DNA of 64,000 bases from Misgurnus anguillicaudatus. Lineage: Eukaryota; Chordata; Actinopteri; Cypriniformes; Cobitidae. Below, piece by piece: positions 1 through 8,964 of the stretch (the stretch's first letter is position 1; every line of letters starts with the position of its first letter). Position numbers and translations under genes: made by a program. The notes under the pieces are model-generated. The model made no database searches. It was not told the origin of the DNA and worked only from the letters and a program-made list of their open reading frames with translations. The stretch covers positions 41,956,501 to 42,020,500 of the forward strand of contig NC_073339.2 in NCBI RefSeq assembly GCF_027580225.2. The letters are read 5' to 3'.

Positions 1-209
1 CATATTGTGTAGGACAATGCTTATCCATTAAATTAGATATTAACTACAAATAAACAATGAACTTGAAGATGATCCTGACTGGCAAAAATCACCAAAGACC
101 GACAGTGAAACATTCAATATTTATCAAGGACAAAAGCAAATGAAAGTTTCCTGTATGATATATCTGTAGTAAAACACACAAATTGTAAATTTAACTAAAT
201 GTAAAAAAA

Positions 210-1799
210 TCATTCCAGTTTGTTTTTTCTCCTACATATTCTGCAGCATAAATATCTGATAAGCACATATGTGGTCAGCATTATGAGTGACACAGCAGAC
301 AGCAGGAACAACATGACATCAACAGAGTGATACGAGTACCAGGGCATTTTGTACGAGTCTGTGCGTAAATGAGCGGCACCTTTGTGCCTCATGACAAACT
401 CAATCCAGAAGATGGCGCTGTCCAGAGGTTTCACTGGAACGTCTCTGTGAAGTCTCGAGAGTCTCTGCATGTTCTCCCGATAACTGGGATTATAAAGAAC
501 CTCCTTGACAGTTTCTAAGAAGGAGTCCTTATCCACTGTGGCAAAGTCTACGGTCTTGGCTACACCCTTCACTCTCATCTTTGAAAGATTATCAGGCTGG
601 TCAAAAATGAGTCCAAATCCAATGATTGGTACCCCATGGTAGATAGCTTCTTGGACTCCATTGGTTCCACCATGAGCCACAAAAGCTCTGGTTTTAGGAT
701 GACCCAGAAGATCATTCTGAGGCATCCAGTCCATTATTAAGGTGTTGTTTCCCAATGCAGATGGTCTCCTTCCTTTGTACCTCCAGATGATCTTCTGTGG
801 AAGTTCAGCAAAAGCTTCAGCAATGGCCTCTGCCACATCATCAGGAAGTTGACCAATGAGAGTGCCTAGAGACATGACGATGACACCGTGATCACCAGAG
901 CTCTGCACAAAGTCCTCGAGATCTTTCGGAAGAGGCTTTGATGGCTTGCACTGAAAGCCACCCATGTAGATGATGTTTGGCATAGTGGGACGTGGAAATT
1001 CAAAAATAAAATCAACCCTGTGGAGCCACAAATCAGCACCCTGAACTAAGGATAAGTAAGATGTTCCTGGCCCAATGAAGCGTTCACATAGTGCATTATA
1101 TTGTGGAGCAATAATGAGAGCAAACTGTGTTTGAGTTATAGTATACATCAAAATATTCTTCACTCTTTCAAAGAAACTCATGTGGTCTGATAACTCAATC
1201 ATTGGCAAAGGTACATAAGAAAGTGGTGAAGGGGCTATTGCAAAATGCGCCTCACTAAACAAAGTCCACCGGACATTGTAGACCATGGGCAGTTTAAGAT
1301 AATGACCCAATATTACACCTCCAAACATGGCTGGATCTGTAAGCATCAAATCATATTTGCTCTCTTTTAGGGACTGTATTAGCTGCTGGTCTTCTAACAT
1401 CTTGACTATTAGATCAACTACTACTGCAGTCCTCTCTGAAATAGTTTGCCACATTTCTATCTCCAGTTTCAGACGAGCCCAAGTGGAGCCGTCCCTTAAA
1501 ATGTTTAGCAGATTTGATGCAAACACCTTAAAGAATTCTTCATCAAATCCTCCTGCAGTCTTCACAGTGATTGATGTGTAATGAGGTGAAGATTCTTTGA
1601 CATACCAGCTGTCTGACATCCGGATGACTGTGATATTGTGACCTTTAGAGTGAAGACCCTCAATCAAGATGTTCATGTTGACCCAATGACTGCCCTCTAC
1701 AGGAAAGACAAGAACATTCCCGCTCTGAACAACTGGGACAGTCATCACCAGGAGGGTTAAGAAAACTGGACCAAACATCAGATAATCCTGTCTGTTCAT
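210..1799 (-). CDS. ugt5: UGT5-type UDP-glucuronosyltransferase, copy 1
   Basis: Encodes 529 residues in one exon. UGTs transfer glucuronic acid (or another sugar) from UDP-sugar to lipophilic acceptors on the luminal side of the endoplasmic reticulum. Seen: a hydrophobic signal peptide at about residues 8-26; GSHW with the candidate catalytic His38; YDLMLTDP with the partner Asp155; the UGT signature around FVAHGGTNG and FDQPDN at about 372-402; a transmembrane helix at about 494-516; and a tail ending KNKLE, a KxKxx retrieval signal. NIT at residue 55 and NNT in the donor domain are possible N-glycosylation sites. The length is normal for UGTs. The start is supported by a splice acceptor (TTACAG) ending at 1805, five bases before the ATG. 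Residues near 235-245 (NALCERF) resemble copies 7, 8 and 10 rather than 2-6. Its 3' end lies off the window. The UGT5 assignment rests on the single coding exon and tandem array in a fish; the subfamily letter is not assigned. Confidence 0.95.
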   Translation of the reverse strand: MNRQDYLMFGPVFLTLLVMTVPVVQSGNVLVFPVEGSHWVNMNILIEGLHSKGHNITVIRMSDSWYVKESSPHYTSITVKTAGGFDEEFFKVFASNLLNILRDGSTWARLKLEIEMWQTISERTAVVVDLIVKMLEDQQLIQSLKESKYDLMLTDPAMFGGVILGHYLKLPMVYNVRWTLFSEAHFAIAPSPLSYVPLPMIELSDHMSFFERVKNILMYTITQTQFALIIAPQYNALCERFIGPGTSYLSLVQGADLWLHRVDFIFEFPRPTMPNIIYMGGFQCKPSKPLPKDLEDFVQSSGDHGVIVMSLGTLIGQLPDDVAEAIAEAFAELPQKIIWRYKGRRPSALGNNTLIMDWMPQNDLLGHPKTRAFVAHGGTNGVQEAIYHGVPIIGFGLIFDQPDNLSKMRVKGVAKTVDFATVDKDSFLETVKEVLYNPSYRENMQRLSRLHRDVPVKPLDSAIFWIEFVMRHKGAAHLRTDSYKMPWYSYHSVDVMLFLLSAVSLIMLTTYVLIRYLCCRICRRKNKLE

Positions 1800-3411
1800 T
1801 GTACCTGTAACAAAGCAGGAGAACAGGGATTACGTACCAGCGCACAAAGGAGTGCAAATACTAACACTACACTTTAGAGGGGTGAGTCTAACAGGTACCA
1901 CCACAGAGTACTCTCCACTCCTTAATTATATACAAACAGAGAGTGAGGTGATAGGGTGAAGGAGGGATACTGCAAAAAACTGTTTCCAGACAGAGGTAAG
2001 GGATTTATAAATAGGTCTCTATATATTTGCGCTGATTGGTTCGATAACATGACCATGACCACGCTCCTCTCGAACTAAGTTAAATAAAGCATTTATGCCA
2101 GCAGTGACAGGCAAGTTCAAGCTATAAGTCAGTGTTTCCCAAACACTGTGCCCACTTGTTTGGTGTGCCGTGGAAAAACATCACTGCCACAGTGTTTGAA
2201 AAAGCGCTTAAATCTAGCTACCAGGTTTCTATGTTGGCTTGTGCAGATCTGTTAATCTATCTATCTATACATATATAATTTAAATTCAAAATTGACTCTC
2301 CAAATGCAGTCCCATGCAAAGCATGCTTGGAACTACAAATCCACTGTCGACCAAAATCATTCATATAGTTTCAACACAAAATTATTGAGTTAATTTCCTT
2401 CTTACAAATTTAAGTGGATTAAACATGATAAAATTAAGTTGAATTTACTCAATAGACCCCTTCACGGTTCACTTCACAGACGGTTCCCACTGCGCATGTC
2501 GGGGTCAGAAAAGCCATTACAGCAGACTGAGTTGCGTATTATTCGGTATCGTCAAAAATGCCTACTTATGTCGTGGGCTGTGAAAATCGCACCAGGTCTT
2601 CCGTTAAGTTTTCGCGATTCATGCCGAATCTCAAAAACAAAAAATACAACATCTGCGGCTGCAAGAAATTAAAGTGCGGACTGGAACAATGCAAATATCA
2701 AAGAGGCTTGTGTTTGTAGTGCTCACTTCATTTGAGGTAAGTCATAATTTTTCAGCCCTGTTAGATTAAATTATAAAGCCTGGATGGTATGAACCGTTTG
2801 ACCCCATGCGGCGCGCGCACCCGATAGTCATTCAATGTTTACAAACCTTGAAGGGGTCTATAATATGTTCATTTAGAATTACTCAAGTAATATTATTATA
2901 ATACCCAAAACAAAAATTAGTAAGGTTCATTTCAAACATTTTTAAGTTATTTTAACTCAAATTTAGGTAAAAAAAAAGAATTCATTTTTTAAAATATAGT
3001 CCACTCATTTTATTTGTTTAAATCTAGTAAGGCACATAATCATTTTTTATAGTGTATGCACAACTGAGTTATTCATTGAAACATTTTCATACAACACAGT
3101 GTTTTAGAAAATAATTGGTATTCGCTTTAAAATAGAATAATTACATTAATTAAACTAAATTAATTTCAATCTTGGACGCTGTTTTAAAACCTCTGATTCT
3201 CATTCATTTTGTATCTTGCTTGACTGTTGTGAACATGATCAAATTACTGAACTGATCCTAATTTTGTACAAACCTTTTGGCAAGCAAATATATGTTACAG
3301 TGCACTCTGACGTTGGTAAACGAAACATAAAAATGATCCACTGCGGCTTGATTATCAAACCTGTAAAATAATAGTAATAGTTATGATCAATCATTTATAA
3401 AAACACATATT
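1800..3411 (-). other. Inferred intron 1 of copy 1, with a transposon insertion
   Basis: Bounded by a GTAAG donor at 3416-3412 and an acceptor at 1805 (minus strand). It is paralogous to the copy 3 intron: 2270-3410 aligns by eye with 11690-12360, apart from the element at 2453-2860. A fragment starting near 2125 (GTTTCCCAAACACTG) looks like a common fish dispersed repeat. No coding sequence was recognised apart from the THAP-like remnant inside the element. Confidence 0.7.
2453..2860 (+). mobile_element. Short P-element-like transposon remnant with a THAP-like peptide
   Basis: Termini are inverted: TAGACCCCTTCA at the left and GAAGGGGTCTA at the right. The paralogous intron of copy 3 lacks the insert (CTCAATAATATG near 11870), so this is an insertion of about 408 bp, probably at a TA target. 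Inside, 2558-2719 reads as a 53-residue frame starting MPTYVVGCENRT and continuing FSRFMPN. That is the spacing of the start of a THAP zinc finger (MPxxC...GCxNR...FxRFP), with the first Cys replaced by Val. The THAP reading is by eye; it suggests a P-element-type DNA transposon, internally deleted. Confidence 0.6.
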
Positions 3412-3600
3412 CTTACCTGTTATTCAGCATGCACTATCATTACCGGCTAAACTTGAGTTAAGTCCAATATTAGTCAAGCAGCTACAGGTGCGAGCAGTGA
3501 TTTATCTCTCTTAACTTCACTATGCATTCAAGCACATTCATATAAGAGGGAAAGTTCAACAATCTTTAAGGGGACAAAGGGCATCAACCTTGAGAATAGT
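3412..3600 (-). promoter_or_regulatory. Copy 1 promoter module, noncoding exon 1 and splice donor
   Basis: Read on the minus strand from 3600 downward: a DR1-like motif (plus strand GGGACAAAGGGCA, about 3571-3583), a TATA-like CTTATATGAA at about 3537-3546, an inferred start near 3510, noncoding exon 1, then ACAG|GTAAGA with the exon ending at 3417. The same order and spacing recurs upstream of eight of the ten UGT copies. The HNF1-like half-site is degenerate here. Confidence 0.7.
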
Positions 3601-4189
3601 ACATAATAAACTACCACTCAAAATTATAGCATTGAAATATAAAAATGTAAGTATTTTTAAAATAGGGAAAACATTTCTATCAGCAGACAGAAAAATACAT
3701 TAGGAACAGATTTGTGATACTCTGTCATGATAACGTAATACAGTATAAATACCCATATGAAGGGGTGAGTATATTATTCAATAAATTATTATTTTGGGTG
3801 AAGGGTTTATAGAAAAATAAAATTTCATGTTGTTACAAATGCGTATGAATTGGATTTGAACACAAAAACAGATAAATTGTAAAGTGCACTTTATTATTCA
3901 ATAAATCACAATATGTGGTTTACAGTGCTGTATAAAAACTCAAGTTTACAAGTGGTTATATATTGTGTTAGAACACTGCATACTTATGTATTGAATTAAA
4001 TATTAACTACAAATAAACAACAAACTTGAAGATGATTCTAAATGAAAAAAAAAATCACCAAAAGCCAACTGAAAATAAACAGTGAAACATTCAATACCCA
4101 TTAGGGACGAAGGCAAATTTAAGTGTCCTGTATGGAGTACTGTATATGTAGTAAAACACATAAATCGTAAACGTAAAATTTTTAAAAAA
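3601..4189 (-). other. Spacer between the copy 1 promoter and copy 2, including the copy 2 3' UTR
   Basis: 3896-4189 is the probable 3' UTR of copy 2, ending at an AATAAA signal at 3890-3895. Sequence close to the stop resembles the 3' flanks of copies 1 and 4. The rest is AT-rich with nothing recognised. Confidence 0.6.
3890..3895 (-). terminator. Putative poly(A) signal of copy 2
   Basis: AATAAA on the minus strand, about 295 bases past the stop. The same hexamer lies 239 to 262 bases past the stops of copies 3, 6 and 7 in homologous flanks. Confidence 0.55.
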
Positions 4190-5779
4190 TCATTCCAGTT
4201 TGTTTTTTCTCCTACATATTCTGCAGCATAAATATCTGATAAGCACATATGTGGTTAGGATTATGAGCATCACAGCAGACAGCAGGAACAACATGACATC
4301 AACAGAGTGATACGAGTACCAGGGCATTTTGTACGACTCTGTGCGTAAATGAGCGGCACCTTTGTGCCTCATGACAAACTCAATCCAGAAGATGGCGCTG
4401 TCCAGAGGTTTCACTGGAACGTCTCTGTGAAGTCTCGAGAGTCTCTGCATGTTCTCCCGATAACTGGGATTATAAAGAACCTCCTTGACAGTTTCTAAGA
4501 AGGAGTCCTTATCCACTGTGGCAAAGTCTACGGTCTTGGCTACACCCTTCACTCTCATCTTTGAAAGATTATCAGGCTGGTCAAAAATGAGTCCAAATCC
4601 AATGATTGGTACCCCATGGTAGATAGCTTCTTGGACTCCATTGGTTCCACCATGAGCCACAAAAGCTCTGGTTTTAGGATGACCCAGAAGATCATTCTGA
4701 GGTATCCAGTCCATTATTAAAGTGTTGTTTCCCAGTGCAGATGGTCTCCTTCCTTTGTACCTCCAGATGATCTTCTGTGGAAGTTCAGCAAAAGCTTCAG
4801 CAATGGCCTCTGCCACATCATCAGGAAGCTGACCAATGAGAGTGCCCAGAGCCATGATGATGACACCATGATCACCAGAGCTCTGCACAAAGTCCTCAAG
4901 GTCATGCGGAAGAGGCTTTGAAGGCTTACACTGAAAGCCACCCATGTAGACAATGTTTGGCATAGTGGGACGTGGATATTCAAAAATAAAATCAACCCTG
5001 TGGAGCCACAAATCAGCACCCTGAACTAAGGAAAAGTAGGATGTTCCTGGTCCAATGAAGCGTTCGGTAACTTTGTTATAATATGGAGCGAGCATGAGAG
5101 CGACCTGCATTTTAGATATGGTGTACAACAAAATATTCTTCACTCTTTCAAAGAAACTCATGCGGTCTGATAACTCAATCATTGGTGAAGGTACATAAGA
5201 AAGTGGTGAAGGGGCTATTGCAAAATGAGCCTCACTGAACAAGGTCCAACGTACATTGTAGACCATGGGGAGTTTAAGATAATGACCCAATATTACACCT
5301 CCAAACATGGCTGGATCTGTAAGCATCAAATCATATTTGCTCTCTTTTAGGGACTGTATTAGCTGCTGGTCTTCCAGCATGTTAACAATTTGATCATATT
5401 CGGCTTTAATCATCTCTAGAAAACCTTGCCATGTCTCTATCTCTAGTTTCAGACGAGCCCAAGTGGATCCATCCCTCAAAATGTTTAGCATTCTTGATGC
5501 GAACACCTGGAAAAATTCTTCATCAAGTCCTCCTGCAGTCTTCACAGTGATGGATGTGTAGAGAGGTGAAGATTCTTTGATGTACCAGCTGTCTGACATC
5601 CGGATGACTGTGATATTGTGACCTTTGGAGTGAAGACCCTCAATCAAGATTTTCATGTTGACCCAATGACTGCCATCTACAGGATAGACAAGAACATTCC
5701 CGCTCTGAACAACCGGGACAGTCATCACCAGAAGGGTTAAGAAAACTGGACCAAACTTCAGATAAACCTGTCCATTCAT
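4190..5779 (-). CDS. ugt5: UGT5-type UDP-glucuronosyltransferase, copy 2
   Basis: Encodes 529 residues with the same layout as copy 1: signal peptide to about residue 26, His38, Asp155, UGT signature, one transmembrane helix and a KNKLE tail. The acceptor ends at 5785, and exon 2 starts five bases before the ATG. Its own promoter module lies at 7174-7352, giving an intron of about 1.4 kb. Its donor domain begins HGVIIMALGT where most copies have HGVIVMSLGT; the bases encoding this (about 4829-4920) are shared with copy 8, 29 kb away, which suggests gene conversion. The N-terminal half is closest to copy 6. Intact and probably functional. Confidence 0.95.
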   Translation of the reverse strand: MNGQVYLKFGPVFLTLLVMTVPVVQSGNVLVYPVDGSHWVNMKILIEGLHSKGHNITVIRMSDSWYIKESSPLYTSITVKTAGGLDEEFFQVFASRMLNILRDGSTWARLKLEIETWQGFLEMIKAEYDQIVNMLEDQQLIQSLKESKYDLMLTDPAMFGGVILGHYLKLPMVYNVRWTLFSEAHFAIAPSPLSYVPSPMIELSDRMSFFERVKNILLYTISKMQVALMLAPYYNKVTERFIGPGTSYFSLVQGADLWLHRVDFIFEYPRPTMPNIVYMGGFQCKPSKPLPHDLEDFVQSSGDHGVIIMALGTLIGQLPDDVAEAIAEAFAELPQKIIWRYKGRRPSALGNNTLIMDWIPQNDLLGHPKTRAFVAHGGTNGVQEAIYHGVPIIGFGLIFDQPDNLSKMRVKGVAKTVDFATVDKDSFLETVKEVLYNPSYRENMQRLSRLHRDVPVKPLDSAIFWIEFVMRHKGAAHLRTESYKMPWYSYHSVDVMLFLLSAVMLIILTTYVLIRYLCCRICRRKNKLE

Positions 5780-7173
5780 TGCACCTGCAACAAAGCAAGA
5801 GAACAGAAATTACATAATGATATAGTTTTTGTTTAGCATGTCATGTTGACAGAACTAATTGTCATTTTACTGTAACTTTACAACAGAAAAACAGATTACC
5901 TTTACAGTTCTTGATCAGAACTTTGAATAAAACACTCAACTAATTCTCAGTCTGTCCAATTTCACTTCAAATTATAACATGTGTAGACAAATATTAAACA
6001 TTATTCTTGTTTAGAAATGTCTGAACCTGGAGGTAATTATGTAAGTGACAGAAAAATGTACTCATGAAAATACTATTTTAGATATTACAATTTTATGAAA
6101 GTATGAAAACACTGGAGCATTTCAAGATTCATTTTTTAAGGCGATACAGTTTAAAGGAATAGTCTACTCATTTTCAATATTAAAATATCTTATTACCTTA
6201 ACTAAGAATTGTTGATACATCCCTCTATCATCTGTGTGTGTGCACGTAAGCGCTGGAGCGCGCTGCGACGCTACGATAGCATTTAGCTTAGCCCCATTCA
6301 TTCAATGGTACCATTTAGAGATAAAGTTAGAAGTGACCAAACACATCAACGTTTTTCCTATTTAAGACGAGTAGTTATACGAGCAAGTTTGGTGGTACAA
6401 AATAAAACGTAGCGCTTTTCTAAGCGGATTTAAAAGAAGAACTATATTTTATGGCGTAATAGCACTTTTGGGAGTACTTCGACTCGCCTGAAAAGTCTGC
6501 TCCCCTTCTCACTCTCATAATGGGAGAGGGAGGGTGTTACTGTGCCGAGTCGAAGTACTCCCAAATATGCTATTACGCCATAAAATATAGTTCTTCTTTT
6601 AAATCCGCTTAGAAAAGCGCTATGTTTTATTTTGTACCACCAAACTTGCTCGTATAACTACTCGTCTTAAATAGGAAAAACGTTGATGTGTTTGGTCACT
6701 TCTAACTTTATCTCTAAATGGTACCATTGAATGAATGGGGCTAAGCTAAATGCTATCGTAGCGTCGCAGCGCGCTCCAGCGCTTACGTGCACACACACAG
6801 ATGATAGAGGGATGATTCAACAGTTCTTAGTTAAGGTAATAACATATTTTAATATTGAAAATGAGTAGACTATTCCTTTAACTCTGCATAACTCGATTAT
6901 AAATTTTAATGTATGCATATACTATTGTTTTTAGAAAAAAAGATTTGCTTCAAAATCTCATCTTGTATGTCGTAAACATTATCAAATTACTGAACTGATC
7001 TTAATGTTGTACTATACAGACTATTTGACAGGCAGATTTAACTCCACGCTATGTCACTTTGCAGTGCGTTCTAACATCTGCTAAAAGAAATAAAAACAAT
7101 CAACTGCTGATTTTTAAATCTGTAAAAAATATTAAGGGCTAATAATTTTTTTAATCTATGTAAAATACACATT
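5780..7173 (-). other. Inferred intron 1 of copy 2
   Basis: Runs from the donor at 7178 to the acceptor at 5785. Paralogous to the copy 5 intron (20107-20772), from which it differs mainly by the palindromic insert at 6151-6881. No coding sequence seen. Confidence 0.7.
6151..6881. mobile_element. Near-perfect palindromic MITE of 731 bp (TTAA-flanked)
   Basis: Two arms of about 336 bp, 6151-6486 and 6546-6881, are near-perfect reverse complements around a 59-bp loop. Ends are TTAAAGGAATAGTCTACTC and its complement. The copy 5 intron has the site without the insert (ACAGTTGAACTCTG at about 20467-20480). No transposase frame is present. The TTAA at each end suggests a piggyBac-like target choice, but the family is not assigned. 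A related element with the TTAAAGGAATA end begins at 63824. Confidence 0.85.
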
Positions 7174-7352
7174 CTTACCTGTGAATATTTAGCATGCAAT
7201 ATCATTACCGGCTAAACTTTACACAGCTACAGGTGCAAGCAAAGGTTTAACTCTTATGCATTCAGGCACATTCATATAAGAGGGAAAGTTCATTCAACAA
7301 TCTTTAAAGGGACAAAGAGCATCAACCTCGAGAAATTTAGTTAATAAACTAC
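7174..7352 (-). promoter_or_regulatory. Copy 2 promoter module, noncoding exon 1 and splice donor
   Basis: In minus-strand order: GTTAAT half-site (plus strand GTTAATAAACTAC, 7340-7352), DR1-like GGGACAAAGAGCA (plus, about 7309-7321), TATA-like CTTATATGAA (7271-7280), noncoding exon 1 ending at 7179, and donor GTAAG at 7178-7174. The module is almost base-for-base the same as that of copy 5 (20768-20960). Confidence 0.75.
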
Positions 7353-7502
7353 AACTCAAAATGACATCACTGTGATATAAAATAAGAAGTCTATTTATTT
7401 ATGGGTTTTGGGTTAACCACAATTGAATAAAAAATATCTGCTTTTAAAATAGGGAAAACATTTCTGTCAACAGGCAAGAAAGGTGCATATGAAAAATATT
7501 AG

Positions 7503-8552
7503 CCCAGATAGCATGCAACCATTGAAACAATGTTAAAAATTGTTGATTTGTCAATGTTAATACCATTGAATCAATATCAGGTTTGTACCCTCCATTAATA
7601 TTGAAAAAATGTTGAAATTTCAACAAACCACCATTATCATGATCAGTGTTTGCTTTAGTCGGGCCCTCGACTCCTGACATTCATTAAGTTAAATCTTTCT
7701 TTTCATTTTTAGTGTTTGTATGTGTTAATGTAGAAACGCAAGTGCATTGGAAAGAAAGATGTGTTTCAAAGTTAAGTTAAAACTGATTGCTTTTTTTGAA
7801 GATGTCAAGATAGTATAAAATGAAGCTGCTTTACATGATAATGTTGATCCAGTTTTTACCATTATACTTCTTCTGGTTTGTAAATCCACTGTGACAAGAT
7901 AAACAGAAAATAAAAATGCTGACACATTTAGACATCATTACTCATCCTACAAATCTCAACAATGGTGACAATCATCAAACAAATTCAGATAAAACCATCA
8001 ACTGCAATGCATTCTGGGAGTCATAAATTAATTTAGTACTACAATGATGCAGCATGCATTGCAGCATGAAGCTTTCTTTTGTTGATCGTCACCATTGATG
8101 AGATTCATTGACCGATTCATGATGTCAGAGATAGATTCAGTAGTTTAACCTTCTAAATGTGTTTTTAAAATTCTCAAAATAACAGACTTGACGCTGCTTT
8201 CAACTAGTACTGTAATATCCATTTCTTACACATCTTTAACTGTATTTCATTAATATTATTTAGGTATGTTGACAAGAATGAAACTACTTGATAACATTAA
8301 ATCTTTGTTTTCTTTGCAATAGCAGATGTATTTTAAAACACTGCTTCAACAGCCAAAGAAAACTTAACATTAAAACACAACAGTCAAGGGCCCAACTAAA
8401 GCAAACACTGATCACAATAATTGTGATTTGTTTAAATTTCAATATTTTTTCAATATTAACGGAGGGTGCAAACCTGATATTGATTCAATGGTATTACCAT
8501 TGACAAATCAACAATTTTTTAACATTGTTTCAATAGTTGCATGCTATCTGGG
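7503..8552. mobile_element. Non-autonomous DNA transposon with long terminal inverted repeats
   Basis: Starts CCCAGATAGCATGCAAC and ends with the complement, with inverted arms of about 170 bp. Flanked by a 3-bp duplication TAG at 7500-7502 and 8553-8555. A second copy occupies the paralogous place at 21097-22100, and the third paralogous spacer has the empty site (25983-25985). No transposase frame was found. The 3-bp duplication fits PIF/Harbinger or CACTA-type elements; I cannot choose between them. Confidence 0.8.
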
Positions 8553-8710
8553 TAGTGATACTCTGCCACAATGATGTCATATAAATACCCATAAAGAGGC
8601 GAGTTATAATTAATTACATTATATTTCGGGTCAAGGGTTCATCCAAAAATTACCTTTCATGTATGAATTGCATTGGATCACAAAAGCAAATAAATTGCAG
8701 AGTGCACTTT

Positions 8711-8716
8711 TTTATT
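8711..8716 (-). terminator. Putative poly(A) signal of pseudogene copy 3
   Basis: AATAAA on the minus strand, 249 bases past the stop of copy 3, in a flank shared with copies 6 and 7. Confidence 0.5.
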
Positions 8717-8964
8717 CAATAAATCACAAGATGTGGTTTACCGAAATAATGTAAATATGCAAGAGTCATGTTGTGTAAGAACAATGTATACCTCACTAGT
8801 GAATTAAAATGAAATGAAGTACAAATAAACATTGACTTTGACAATAATGCTGAAAAAATCACCAAAGACCAAGTGAGTAAACAATGCAACGTAATACGTA
8901 TCAAAGATGATTTAATAAAACAAACAAAAAAACATGAATTGAAAATTTCTTAAATAAAAAAAAA

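Larger units (their letters stand above)
7353..8964. other. Spacer between the copy 2 promoter and copy 3
   Basis: Holds the 1,050-bp transposon at 7503-8552 and, from about 8560, the 3' flank of copy 3. That flank matches the 3' flanks of copies 6 and 7, including the poly(A) signal. No gene seen. Confidence 0.65.

Noticed and set aside
1327..1581. Plus-strand frames of about 84 residues opposite UGT copies (also at 10020, 13979 and 19629)
   Set aside because: They are antisense shadows of the conserved UGT coding sequence and recur at the same place in each copy.
4717..5019. Minus-strand frames of about 100 residues starting MLICGSTGLI in most copies
   Set aside because: They are an alternative frame of the conserved donor domain, not separate genes. 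In copy 3 the shared start merely joins the frame after the deletion.
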